NCBI GenBank assembly: GCA_044506885.1
Contig: JBIQKC010000011.1
Coordinates: 12,568 to 76,567 of the forward strand
DNA from: Croceibacterium_A sp044506885
Lineage (GTDB): Bacteria > Pseudomonadota > Alphaproteobacteria > Sphingomonadales > Sphingomonadaceae
Direction of reading: 5' to 3'
DNA length: 64,000 nucleotides
Position 1 is the stretch's first letter. Each line of letters opens with the position of its first letter. The translations under genes were made by a program, and so were the position numbers. The notes beneath the pieces were generated by a model. The model made no database searches. It saw only the letters and a list, made by a program, of their open reading frames with translations, and had not been told where the DNA came from. Positions 56,308 to 64,000 of the stretch are shown one piece after another.

Positions 56308-57490
56308 GTTCCGCCGGGCTGGGGGTTTCGAGGCTTTTCACGAACATCAGCCGCTCCAGCCGCACGTCGGGATTGCGGGCCATCGCGCGCATCCCGTCGA
56401 GCGCGGCTTCCAGCTCCGCCCCGCCGCCGTTGGCGTGGAACACGAAGCGCTTGTAGGCGGTGGCCTGAGGGCTGGTGCGTTCGAGGTATACGCGTCGCCG
56501 ATCCTCCGCCCAGCGATCTAGCAATGCCGGATCGACGCGGTCGCGGACAACCGCCGCCAGCGTCGGCCAGAGAGAAAAGGCGTCGAACAGGCCGGTGGTG
56601 AGGCCGAAGCCGCCGGTCGGGTTGGTGACGTGCGCGGCATCGCCGGCCAGCACCACGCGGCCCTTGCGGAACGCTTGTGCGCAGCGCTGGTGCATCCGGT
56701 AAGGCGCGGCGCGGTCGAGCCGGTAGCCGCCCCTATTCGCTCGTGGGCCGGGCAGCAGATGCTCGTATGCAGCGGGCACGCGGTCGAGGAACGTCTCCTC
56801 GGGCAGGGAAGCGTCTTCCATGTAGGTGCAGCGCCACAGCCCGTCGCGGGCGATGCGGACGATGACCGCGCCCCACCGGTCGTCGATCACCATCGTCGAG
56901 AGGCCGTAATCCGCGCTTTCGAAATCGTGATAGACGTTGGTGGCGACGAACCGTTCGGGCCAGGTCATGCCGTCAAACGCCAGCCCCAGCTCGCGCCGCA
57001 CCGTGCTGCCCGCCCCGTCCGCGCCGACCAGCCAGCGGGCGCGCAGCGTTTCGCCCGCGCCTGTCGTCACCGTCACGCCTTCCGCGTCCTGCTCCAGCCG
57101 CTCCAGCCGCGCGCCGAAGCGGATTTCGGCATTCGGCAGCGCCGCCAGCCGGTCTTGCGCAATCCGCGCCAGCCGGTCCTGCCCGAGGTGGATGTTGTAG
57201 GGGAAGGCGGCGCGCCCGCGCAGCACCGAAAGGTCGTATTCGATCCGCTCGCCCGTCTTGCGCACCAGCCACAGGTAATCCTGCTTGGCAAAGCCGATCC
57301 GCTCCGCCTCCTCGCGCACGCCCAGGCGTTCGAGCCCGTCGAGCGTCGACCAGTGATAGACCGCCGCGCGCGGGCTATCGATGATCGCATCGCCGGCTTC
57401 GATCAGCAGCACTTCGACGCCGGCCTGCGCCAGCCCGAGCGCGGTGACGAACCCGGTCGGCCCGCCTCCTACCACGATAACGTCGTGCAT
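56285..57490 (-). CDS. FAD-dependent aromatic monooxygenase (PHBH/TfdB family)
   Basis: A 401-residue flavoprotein hydroxylase. The FAD dinucleotide loop is VVGGGPTGFV (8-13), the DG motif is LVGADGAGSTVRR, and the GD motif is VVLAGDAAHVTNPTGGFGL. These are the three marks of group A flavin monooxygenases, which hydroxylate phenolic rings with NAD(P)H and O2. It has a complete length for the family without the C-terminal thioredoxin-like domain of TfdB. It runs opposite to the surrounding cluster genes. Ring hydroxylation of a demethylated phenolic intermediate would be a natural role. Confidence 0.9.
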   Translation of the reverse strand: MHDVIVVGGGPTGFVTALGLAQAGVEVLLIEAGDAIIDSPRAAVYHWSTLDGLERLGVREEAERIGFAKQDYLWLVRKTGERIEYDLSVLRGRAAFPYNIHLGQDRLARIAQDRLAALPNAEIRFGARLERLEQDAEGVTVTTGAGETLRARWLVGADGAGSTVRRELGLAFDGMTWPERFVATNVYHDFESADYGLSTMVIDDRWGAVIVRIARDGLWRCTYMEDASLPEETFLDRVPAAYEHLLPGPRANRGGYRLDRAAPYRMHQRCAQAFRKGRVVLAGDAAHVTNPTGGFGLTTGLFDAFSLWPTLAAVVRDRVDPALLDRWAEDRRRVYLERTSPQATAYKRFVFHANGGGAELEAALDGMRAMARNPDVRLERLMFVKSLETPSPAELSAPARA

Positions 57491-57620
57491 CGCATTCTCT
57501 CCCGTGACGGATCATGGCGGATAGAAGGTTAGCGTGCAAAGGGCCTTTCGCGGCGGCGCGCCGTCCCGTAGCGTTGCGCCGCAAGGGAGTCGCGAAGGCT
57601 CGGAGGTTGGGGAGAGGCGC

Positions 57621-58853
57621 TTGGCGGTCGTTCAGTTTCACGAGACGGTCGAAGCGCGCGGCGGCGCGTTCCCGCTGCGCGGGCGCTATGACGAACGGTT
57701 CCGCCCGGTGGCCGAAGCCTTCGCCGAAAACTTCCGCGTCGAGGACGAACTCGGCGCCGGCTGTTCGGTGGTGATCGACGGCGAGACGGTGGTCGACCTG
57801 TGGGGCGGCTGGGCGCGCGCCGATCGCAGCCGGGAATGGGGCGAGCATTCGACGGTCTGCATGATGAGCGTCGCCAAGGGCGTGACGGGCATTTGCTTCA
57901 ACCGGCTGATCGACGCGGGGCTGGTCGATCCCGACGAGCGCATAGCCGCTTACTGGCCCGAATTCGCGCAAGGCGGGAAAGAGGGCCTCACCGTGCGCAT
58001 GGTTCTGGACCATACCGCGGCGATTCCGGTGCTGACCACCGACACGATGTATCCGGGCGGGTTCTACGACTACCCGGCCTATATCCGCGCGCTCGAAGCG
58101 CAGGAGCCGCTGTGGCAGCCGGGTACGCGCGCGGCCTATCACGTCCACAACCAGGGGTTCCTGCTGGGCGAGATCATGCGCCGGGTGACGGGCGTGACCG
58201 TCGGCCCCTACCTGCGCCGCGAGGTGGCCGGGCCGCTGGGCGCGGAATACCGGATCGGCGGGATGAGCGCGGACGAACAGGCGCATGTCGCCGAAGTGCT
58301 GCCCAACACCGGCGCGCGGCTGTTCGCGGCCAAGGATCAGGCCGTGCCCGACAAGCCGGCCACGCCCGAAGGGTGGCAGGACGGGGCCGTGCTGCGCAGC
58401 TTCGCTTTCCTGCAAAACCCGGCCGAGCCGTGGTACGACACGATGAATTCGCCCCGCTGGCGCGAGGTGGAGATCGCCAGCGGCTCGGGTCATGGCAACG
58501 CGCGCGGCGTGGCGCGGATCTACGGCGCGACCGTGGGCGAGGTGGACGGCGTCTCGCTGCTGTCGCGGGACCGGCTCGAAGCGATGATAACCGAGCAGCA
58601 CAACCAGACCGAGCTGTTGCAGGAGCGGCCCTATCACCAGGCGATGGGCGTGCTGCTGAATACGCCGGAGGCGGTCTACATGGGCCCCAACCCGCGCAGC
58701 TTCGGCCACCACGGTCTCGGCGGCTCGATCGGCTTCGGCGACCCCGATGCGCGGCTCGGCTTTTCCTACTGCTGCAACCAGATGCACGCGGTGGGCGACA
58801 ATGGGCCGAGGGCGCGGCGGCTGATCGATGCGGTTTATAAGGTGCTCTCGTGA
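57621..58853 (+). CDS. EstB-type serine hydrolase (class C beta-lactamase fold), first copy
   Basis: A 410-residue cytosolic esterase-like protein. A TTG codon at 57621, with GGAGAGG before it, gives the family N-terminus (VQFHETVEARGGAFPLRG). An upstream GTG at 57534 with AGAAGG would add 29 atypical residues. The nucleophile motif is S83-V-A-K86. A YHVHNQG region stands for the Tyr motif and GHHGLGGS for the third motif. It has no signal peptide, so it acts inside the cell on an ester. The paralogue at 61308-62453 lies in the same cluster. Confidence 0.82.
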   Translation: MAVVQFHETVEARGGAFPLRGRYDERFRPVAEAFAENFRVEDELGAGCSVVIDGETVVDLWGGWARADRSREWGEHSTVCMMSVAKGVTGICFNRLIDAGLVDPDERIAAYWPEFAQGGKEGLTVRMVLDHTAAIPVLTTDTMYPGGFYDYPAYIRALEAQEPLWQPGTRAAYHVHNQGFLLGEIMRRVTGVTVGPYLRREVAGPLGAEYRIGGMSADEQAHVAEVLPNTGARLFAAKDQAVPDKPATPEGWQDGAVLRSFAFLQNPAEPWYDTMNSPRWREVEIASGSGHGNARGVARIYGATVGEVDGVSLLSRDRLEAMITEQHNQTELLQERPYHQAMGVLLNTPEAVYMGPNPRSFGHHGLGGSIGFGDPDARLGFSYCCNQMHAVGDNGPRARRLIDAVYKVLS

Positions 58854-58865
58854 TTTTCCTCTTTT

Positions 58866-58955
58866 CGTCATCCCCGCGTAAGCGGGGATCCGGAGCGGTT
58901 GAGCGCTGCGCGCGCCCTCGTTGTTCGCTGGGTTCCCGCTTTCGCGGGAATGACG
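58866..58955. repeat. Palindromic repeat (CGTCATCCCCGC / GCGGGAATGACG)
   Basis: The unit begins CGTCATCCCCGCGTAAGCGG, has a short GC-rich centre, and ends CCCGCTTTCGCGGGAATGAC. Its right half is the same hairpin as at 36449-36476. Confidence 0.7.
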
Positions 58956-58979
58956 AAGTAGGGAATTGAAGGAAGAACG

Positions 58980-59378
58980 ATGGACAAGGAACTTTACGAC
59001 AAGGGCATGAAAATCCGCCGCGAGGTGCTGGGCGATGCCTATGTCGATCGCGCGCTGGCGAAGTCCGGCCCGTTCAACGATCCGTTGCAGGAACTGGTGA
59101 CGACCTATTGCTGGGGCTGGAACTGGGGCCGCGAGGGGCTGCCCCGGCGCGACCGGTCGCTCATCAACCTCGCCATGATCGCGGTGCTCAACCGCGGGCA
59201 CGAGCTGAAGGCGCACATTCGCGGGGCGCTCAACAACGGGCTGACGCGTGAGGAAATCCGCGAGGTGCTGCTCCAGGTCGGCATCTACGGCGGCATCCCG
59301 GCGGCGGTCGACAGCTTCCGCCTGGCCAACGAGGCCTTCGCCGAGATCGATAACGAGGCGCAGGACAAGCTCGACTGA
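58980..59378 (+). CDS. Carboxymuconolactone decarboxylase family protein
   Basis: A 132-residue helical protein of the CMD/AhpD family with the conserved core RDRSLINLAMIAVLNRGHELKAHI (H76-type position), GLTREEIREVLLQVGIYGGIPA. No CxxC pair of AhpD is present, so peroxidase activity is unlikely; it is closer to PcaC-like decarboxylases. Members decarboxylate 4-carboxymuconolactone or related lactones after ring cleavage. The stop overlaps the next start (TGATG), so it is co-translated with the SnoaL-like gene. Confidence 0.86.
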   Translation: MDKELYDKGMKIRREVLGDAYVDRALAKSGPFNDPLQELVTTYCWGWNWGREGLPRRDRSLINLAMIAVLNRGHELKAHIRGALNNGLTREEIREVLLQVGIYGGIPAAVDSFRLANEAFAEIDNEAQDKLD

Positions 59379-59854
59379 TGGACCCGCTCGCCCGCCTGCT
59401 GATCGAACGCGAATGCGGCCGGTTGCCGCTGCTGTTCGCGCGTTATGCCGACAATGGCGATCATGCCGCTCTCGCCAACCTGTTCACCGGGGATTGCGAG
59501 TTCGCCCGCCCGTTCCAGCCCGAGCATCCGTTCTACGGCCGCGATCGGGTCCAGGCGATCTTCCGCGACCGGCCGCCCATTCTGGTGCGGCACTTGGTCA
59601 GCAACGTGCTGGTCGATGTCGTGAGCGAGACCGAGGCGCGCGGGACGAACTACCTCGCCATGCTCTCCAGCCACGCCTCCACCGTGCCGCCGCAGGAAGC
59701 GGGCGCGCTCTATGTCGGCGGGTTCGAGGATCATTACGTGAAGGATGGCGGCGGATGGCGGTTCAGGAGCCGTTATGGCCGCGTCGTCCTGCACCAGGGC
59801 GGAGCGATGCCGAATATTCCGCCACCGAGCGATGAAGCGAGAGGAATCACATGA
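59378..59854 (+). CDS. NTF2/SnoaL-like protein, first copy
   Basis: A 158-residue protein with an NTF2-like cone fold: LARLLIERECGRLPLLFARYADNGDHAALANLF at the N-terminus, VLVDVVSETEARGTNYLAM and a C-terminal strand GGWRFRSRYGRVVLH. In aromatic or steroid clusters such proteins are dehydratases, isomerases or hydroxylating-enzyme small subunits. The C-terminal GWRFRSRYGR is typical of SnoaL_4. It overlaps both neighbours by 1-4 bp. Confidence 0.85.
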   Translation: MDPLARLLIERECGRLPLLFARYADNGDHAALANLFTGDCEFARPFQPEHPFYGRDRVQAIFRDRPPILVRHLVSNVLVDVVSETEARGTNYLAMLSSHASTVPPQEAGALYVGGFEDHYVKDGGGWRFRSRYGRVVLHQGGAMPNIPPPSDEARGIT

Positions 59855-60264
59855 CGATCAAGGCCAAGAACGCCAACGAGCAACTGGTGCTCGATTTCTT
59901 CGAGGTGCTGTCCTCGGGCAATCTCGAAGCGCTGCGCGGCTTCTTCCACGACAAGTCGGTGTGGCAGCCGAAGGTCAAGGACATCGCCGGGGCGGGCGAG
60001 CATGTCGGCATGGCGATCATCGACCTGTTCCTCGCGCCCGTGAGGGGCATGTTCGAGCCGGGCGATCCCAAGGTTCACGTGACCAACCTGTTTTCCGACG
60101 GCGGGACGGTGGGCGTGGAGTCCTACTCCACCGGCAAGACGCTCGACGGCAAGGTCTACGAGAACGATTATGCCTGGGTGTTCCACGTCTCGAACGGCAA
60201 GATCGACCGGCTGCACGAATACATGGACAGCCATTACACCGCCAAGCTGTTCGGGATGGATTGA
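59851..60264 (+). CDS. NTF2/SnoaL-like protein, second copy
   Basis: A 137-residue SnoaL-like protein: VLDFFEVLSSGNLEALRGFF at the N-terminus and YENDYAWVFHVSNGKIDRLHEYMDSHYT at the C-terminus, the typical SnoaL signature. The start overlaps the first copy by ATGA. Two consecutive NTF2-like proteins may form a heteromer or act on successive intermediates. It is 25 bp before a palindromic repeat. Confidence 0.88.
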   Translation: MTIKAKNANEQLVLDFFEVLSSGNLEALRGFFHDKSVWQPKVKDIAGAGEHVGMAIIDLFLAPVRGMFEPGDPKVHVTNLFSDGGTVGVESYSTGKTLDGKVYENDYAWVFHVSNGKIDRLHEYMDSHYTAKLFGMD

Positions 60265-60290
60265 CGGTGGCGCTACTTCTTTCATTCCTT

Positions 60291-60374
60291 CGTCATTGCG
60301 AGCGTAGCGAAGCAATCCAGAGCGGCGGGCAATACGCTCTGGATTGCTTCGGAGCTTCGCCCCTCGCAATGACG
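60291..60374. repeat. Palindromic dispersed repeat, second copy of the unit in 17532-17628
   Basis: Begins CGTCATTGCGAG, contains CAATCCAGAGCG and CGCTCTGGATTG, ends CAATGACG. Unlike the copy near 17532 it has no outer TAGTGGGTC-type ends. It sits between the SnoaL-like and SDR genes. Confidence 0.85.
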
Positions 60375-60400
60375 ATTAGGATGTGGGTCGTCGGGCTCCG

Positions 60401-61153
60401 ATGACGCGCTTTGAGGGCCAGCCGATCCTGATCTCGGGCGCCGGGCGCGGTCTCGGCGAGGGGATTGCGCGGCATCTCGCGGCCGAAGGCGCGGTGGTCG
60501 GCGTGGCCGACATCGACGGCGATACCGCGCGATCCGTCGCGGCGGCGATAGGCGAGGGCGGTGGCAGGGCGTTCGCCTACCAGGCGGATCTCGGCCGGCG
60601 GCAGGCGTTCTTCGACGTGGCGGCGGCCTTCGCGAAAGACGCCGGACCGCTGCGTGCGGTGATCAACAACGCGTCGGTGCTGGTTTACGAGCCGATCGAG
60701 AACGTGACCGAGGAAACGCTGGACCGGATGCTTTCCGCCGGGCTCAAGAGCGTGTTCTGGGGGGTGCAGGCGTTCCTCGCCCATCGCGACGAGAGCGCGA
60801 CGGGTAATATCCTCAACTACTCCTCGCCCGTCGCCTATCGCGGGCGGCCCAACACGGGGGCCTATACCACGATCAAGGCCGGCATCGCCGGGCTGACCAA
60901 GGTGCTGGCCGGAGAGCTTGGCCCGCGCGGCGTGCGCGTCAACGCCATCGCGCCCGGCAGCGTGCCGACGCCGGCGACCGAAGGCTTCGTCACGCCCGAA
61001 CAGTACGAGCAGCGGGCGAAGAACATTCCGCTGCGTCGCAACGGCGCGCCGGAGGACGTGGCCCATGCGGTCGCCTTCCTGCTGAGCGAGGAAGCGGCGT
61101 TCATCAACGGGGCGATGCTGGCCATCGACGGCGGCATCATCGCGGCGGGATGA
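60401..61153 (+). CDS. Short-chain dehydrogenase/reductase (SDR)
   Basis: A 250-residue NAD(P)-dependent classical SDR. The cofactor loop is ISGAGRGLGEG (11-21), NNASV is the NNAG equivalent, the catalytic Ser is in NYSSPVAYRG, and Y155 and K159 lie in GAYTTIKAG. The C-terminus IDGGIIAAG is standard. ATG 60401 lies just after the repeat element. It oxidises or reduces a hydroxyl/keto group, presumably in the cluster's pathway. The acidic residue ending the second strand (VADIDG) favours NAD over NADP. Confidence 0.9.
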   Translation: MTRFEGQPILISGAGRGLGEGIARHLAAEGAVVGVADIDGDTARSVAAAIGEGGGRAFAYQADLGRRQAFFDVAAAFAKDAGPLRAVINNASVLVYEPIENVTEETLDRMLSAGLKSVFWGVQAFLAHRDESATGNILNYSSPVAYRGRPNTGAYTTIKAGIAGLTKVLAGELGPRGVRVNAIAPGSVPTPATEGFVTPEQYEQRAKNIPLRRNGAPEDVAHAVAFLLSEEAAFINGAMLAIDGGIIAAG

Positions 61154-61180
61154 TGGGGATGGTGAACTTGCGCACGACCG

Positions 61181-61306
61181 ATAGCCCTCTCCCCTTGCGG
61201 GAGAGGGAGGAGCGCCGCAGGCGCGGAGGGAGAGGGGTCGGCGGCGAAGCCGCCGCTTCACGGCAGCCCCCTCTCCCAACCCTCTCCCGCAAGGGGGGAG
61301 GGCTAT
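61181..61306. repeat. MITE-like repeat with terminal inverted repeats (ATAGCCCTC)
   Basis: About 126 bp. The left end ATAGCCCTCTCCCCTTGCGG is the inverse complement of the right end (nearly perfect over 25 bp). Internal inverted repeats GGCGGCGAAGCCGCCG and others add secondary structure. The right end supplies the purine-rich ribosome site and abuts the GTG start of the serine hydrolase. Confidence 0.8.
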
Positions 61307-61307
61307 C

Positions 61308-62453
61308 GTGACGAAGGTCTGGCAACATCGCCTCGACACCCTGCGCGAGGTCATTCTCGCCGACATCGCGCGGGGGGATTACTTCGGCGCGGTGCTGACC
61401 GTGGGGCGCGGCGGCGAGGTGGTGTTCGCCGAGGCGCTGGGGGCCGAGGATGCGGCGGGCGAGAAGCCGCTGCGCTACGACAACGTATTCTCCATCTTCT
61501 CGGTCACCAAGGCTTTCACCAATGTCCTGGTGATGAAGGCGATCGAGGAAGGCCGCTTCGCGCTTACCACCAGGGTGCGCGACGTGCTGCCCGAATTCAC
61601 CGGCCAGCCGCGCGAGGAGGCGACGTTCTATCACCTGCTGACCCACACCGCAGGGATGCCGGGGGTATGGACGCCGAAGCCGGGCATGTACCTCGACCGC
61701 CTCTCCGAGCTGTTCGAGGCATCCATAGCCCATGTCCACGGCGAGGTTCCGCCGGGCGCGCGCTGCGACTATTCGCCGCTGGTCAACCACGTGCTGCTGG
61801 GCACGGCGCTGGTGCGAACCGATCCGAAGGGGCGCGATTACCGCACGCTGCTGCACGAGGACCTGTTCGCGCCGCTGAAGATGGACAGCACCGGCATGGG
61901 GCTGCGGCCGGACCTCAAGGACCGCCACGTCCGCCCCGACATGCGCGGCACGGTGCCGATCCAGCACCTCAGCCGCAACCTGCCCGGCGATCATGCGCTG
62001 TTCGAGGATCCGGAAGTGGAGGCCCCGCACGTCGGCTGCGCCTCGACTTCGGGCGACCTCTACCGCTTCGCCGAAATGCTGCGCCGGGGCGGGGAGCTGG
62101 ACGGCGCGCGCATCCTTTCGCCCGCCATGCTGCGGCTGGCGCGGCGGGTTCACACCGGCGACATGCCGAACGAGCTGTACAAGCGCGTGGCCGAGAATGC
62201 CGGCTGGCAGGTTCCGCCGGCCAATCAGGGCATCGGCTTTCAGGTGCGGGGGGAAGGCGTGTTCCACCACCTGTTCGGCTCGCTCGCCAGCCCGGAGACG
62301 CACGGCAACTACGGCGCGGGCAGCACGATGTTCTGGGTCGATCCCGTCGCCGACGTCAGCTTCGCGCTGTGCAGCGCCGGGGTGATGACGCAGGCGGCCA
62401 ATATCGAACGCTGCCAGAAGCTCAGCGATCTGGCGCTGAGCGCGATGGTATGA
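61308..62453 (+). CDS. EstB-type serine hydrolase, second copy
   Basis: A 381-residue class C beta-lactamase-fold esterase. GTG 61308 follows the repeat's GGGGGGAGGG. Motifs: S65-V-T-K68, CDYSPLVNHV (Tyr motif) and FHHLFGS (third motif). No signal peptide. It resembles the copy at 57621-58853 only in fold, so the two probably have different substrates. The gene lies 154 bp after the SDR gene and 104 bp before the flavoprotein. Confidence 0.87.
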   Translation: MTKVWQHRLDTLREVILADIARGDYFGAVLTVGRGGEVVFAEALGAEDAAGEKPLRYDNVFSIFSVTKAFTNVLVMKAIEEGRFALTTRVRDVLPEFTGQPREEATFYHLLTHTAGMPGVWTPKPGMYLDRLSELFEASIAHVHGEVPPGARCDYSPLVNHVLLGTALVRTDPKGRDYRTLLHEDLFAPLKMDSTGMGLRPDLKDRHVRPDMRGTVPIQHLSRNLPGDHALFEDPEVEAPHVGCASTSGDLYRFAEMLRRGGELDGARILSPAMLRLARRVHTGDMPNELYKRVAENAGWQVPPANQGIGFQVRGEGVFHHLFGSLASPETHGNYGAGSTMFWVDPVADVSFALCSAGVMTQAANIERCQKLSDLALSAMV

Positions 62454-62468
62454 GCCATTCAGCCCACC

Positions 62469-62538
62469 TCCGTTCGCCTCGAGCGAAGTCGAGAGGCGCG
62501 GGCGCAAGCGTGTCTCGACTTCGCTCGACACGAACGGA
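62469..62538. repeat. Palindromic repeat (TCCGTTCG...CGAACGGA)
   Basis: Ends TCCGTTCG and CGAACGGA pair, and CTCGAGCGAAGTCGAGAG and GTCTCGACTTCGCTCGACAC form inner inverted repeats. It is a typical sphingomonad intergenic palindrome, immediately after the serine hydrolase gene. Confidence 0.7.
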
Positions 62539-62556
62539 TTGGGGGAGTGTGTACGG

Positions 62557-64000
62557 ATGAGCGACGCGGACATCATAGCCATCGGTTCGGGCCACAACGG
62601 CCTCGTCGCCGCGGCCTATCTCGCGGCGGCGGGCAAGAAGGTGCTGGTGCTGGAGCGCAATGCCTGGTTCGGCGGCGGGTGCGTGACGCGCGAGCTGACG
62701 CGGCCGGGCTTCCATCACGACCAGCATTCGATGAGCCACATCTTCATTCACGGCAATCCGCTGCTGCTGGCGGACGAACTGGGGCTGAAGCGCAAGTACG
62801 GCCTCAGCTACGTGTTCCCCGACGTGCCGATGATGAGCGTGTGGGAAGACGGGGCCACGCTGCCGCTCCATCGCGATCCGGCCAGATCGGCCGAGGCGAT
62901 CCGGCGCTTTTCCGCGAAGGACGCGGAAACCTTCCTCGAAATGAGCCGGCAGGCGGCCGAATGGCTGCCGATGATCCAGGCCGGGCTCTATTCCCCGCCG
63001 ATGCCATTGGGCGCGCAGACGGCGATGATGGACCAGAGCGCCGAGGGACGCGAGATCTGGCGCACCACGCAGGTCAGCACGTTCGATCTGATGGAAGAGC
63101 TGTTCGAGCACGAGAAGGTCAAGGCGCATTTCGGCCGCGTGGCGGGCGAGAACCTCGTCAGCCCCGACGAGAAGGCGACCGGGATCGGGGCCTATGTGTT
63201 CCTCGGCTTCCTCGAAAAGTTCGGCTTCGGCGTGCCGGTGGGCGGTTCGGGCAGCCTGACCAATGCGCTGATCGCCTGCATCGAGGACCACGGCGGCAAG
63301 GTCGTCGCCAACGCCCATGTGCGCGAGGTGGAGACCGACGGCGCGCGCGCCACCGGCGTCGTGCTCGACAGCGGCGAGCGGCTGTCGGCGGCCGAAGGCG
63401 TGATCGGCGCGATCCATCCGCACCACTTGCCCGACATGGTCCCCGCACTGCCCGCTACGGTGGCGAAGAACGCGCGGCGCACCCACGTGACGCCGGCGGC
63501 CTGCTTCACCGTCCACGCCGCGCTCGATGCGCCGCTCAGGTTCAAGGCCAAGAACGTCGACGGAAGCGATTTGTCGGCGGTGATGTACGAACTGATGCCC
63601 GCCAACTACGACGATCTGCGCCGCGCCTTCGACGAGCTGCGCTATGGCGGTTTCTCGCCCACGCCGCTGGTCGGCGTCGGGCAACTGACCCAGCATGATC
63701 CCAGCCGCTGCCCCGAAGGCAAGGCGATCTTCCACGCCTGGGACTACGTGCCCTACGAGCGGCCCGACGGACGCAGCTGGGACGAATCCAAGCGCGAATT
63801 CGCCGACGGCCTGATCGCGCGGATGGGCGATTTCATCGACAACGCGCCCGACACGGTGCTCGACTATCACTGCGACAGCCCGGTGGACATGGAGCGCACC
63901 AGCCCCAGCTTCCACCGCGGCGACCTGCACGGCATCGCCACCACCACCTACCAGTCGGGCAGCCACCGCCCGACGCCCGAGCTCGGCCAGTACCGCGTGC
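62557..64000 (+). CDS. Phytoene desaturase-like FAD oxidoreductase (partial, continues beyond window)
   Basis: 481 residues visible of a CrtI/phytoene-dehydrogenase-like flavoprotein. The FAD loop is IAIGSGHNGLVAAAYLAAAG, followed by VLERNAWFGGGCVTRELTRPGFHHD. A second conserved block is FGVPVGGSGSLTNALIACIEDHGG. Members that are not in carotenoid clusters include many uncharacterised ring or side-chain dehydrogenases. ATG 62557 has GGGGGAG upstream. No crtB, crtY or other carotenoid gene is here, so a catabolic dehydrogenation is the better guess. The C-terminus is missing. Confidence 0.86.
   Translation, partial: MSDADIIAIGSGHNGLVAAAYLAAAGKKVLVLERNAWFGGGCVTRELTRPGFHHDQHSMSHIFIHGNPLLLADELGLKRKYGLSYVFPDVPMMSVWEDGATLPLHRDPARSAEAIRRFSAKDAETFLEMSRQAAEWLPMIQAGLYSPPMPLGAQTAMMDQSAEGREIWRTTQVSTFDLMEELFEHEKVKAHFGRVAGENLVSPDEKATGIGAYVFLGFLEKFGFGVPVGGSGSLTNALIACIEDHGGKVVANAHVREVETDGARATGVVLDSGERLSAAEGVIGAIHPHHLPDMVPALPATVAKNARRTHVTPAACFTVHAALDAPLRFKAKNVDGSDLSAVMYELMPANYDDLRRAFDELRYGGFSPTPLVGVGQLTQHDPSRCPEGKAIFHAWDYVPYERPDGRSWDESKREFADGLIARMGDFIDNAPDTVLDYHCDSPVDMERTSPSFHRGDLHGIATTTYQSGSHRPTPELGQYRV

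Overview
The window reads as a chromosomal contig from a high-GC alphaproteobacterium of the Sphingomonadales (Sphingobium/Novosphingobium/Sphingomonas type). The signs are an mmcB gene with an alphaproteobacterial GTTC-N7-GTTC SOS box, an Oar-like TonB-dependent receptor, UrcA and DUF6152-type secreted proteins, a LigM-type tetrahydrofolate-dependent O-demethylase, and many small GC-rich palindromic intergenic repeats. There is one 10-N assembly gap at 5678-5687. No rRNA, CRISPR array, phage or intact insertion sequence was found. One tRNA (Arg, CCG) is present. The first gene (a LytS-type kinase) and the last (a phytoene-desaturase-like flavoprotein) run off the window edges.

Layout. 1-5.6 kb: an envelope-stress-looking operon (BepA-like M48 protease, DsbA-like protein, LytS-type kinase), a PAS protein and SOS-regulated mmcB. 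5.9-12.5 kb: a large TonB receptor with a strong terminator, a TPR-sulfotransferase, and two secreted proteins of unknown function (one DUF6152-like) transcribed divergently. 12.9-17.3 kb: a tightly coupled blaI-blaR1 operon with two secreted active-serine enzymes, behind a perfect palindromic operator. 17.9-20.5 kb: cupin plus quinol-dependent nitric oxide reductase. 20.5-31.3 kb: M20 amidohydrolase, aminotransferase, fused PabB-PabC, HerA-like ATPase, M1 aminopeptidase and an OmpR/EnvZ-type two-component pair.

31.5-51.5 kb is mostly housekeeping: cupin, Xaa-Pro aminopeptidase, oligopeptidase B, thioesterase, alanine dehydrogenase, a CPA2 antiporter, SGNH hydrolase, FtsK with a small NTF2-like lipoprotein, a ThiE-like protein, YggS, GlnD, Lgt-MidA, and a CheY-like regulator. 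A 36-residue membrane protein is encoded at 38219-38329.

51.8-64 kb is accessory catabolic DNA: UrcA, a second secreted protein related in sequence style to the one at 11132-11938, a VOC protein divergent from a LigM-like O-demethylase around a perfect operator-like palindrome, alpha/beta hydrolase, FAD monooxygenase, two EstB-type serine hydrolases, a carboxymuconolactone-decarboxylase-family protein, two SnoaL/NTF2-like proteins, an SDR and a desaturase-like flavoprotein. Together these look like an uncharacterised pathway for a methoxylated aromatic or polycyclic compound. The substrate cannot be told from sequence alone. Palindromic repeats sit in almost every junction of this part, and several supply the Shine-Dalgarno sequence of the next gene.
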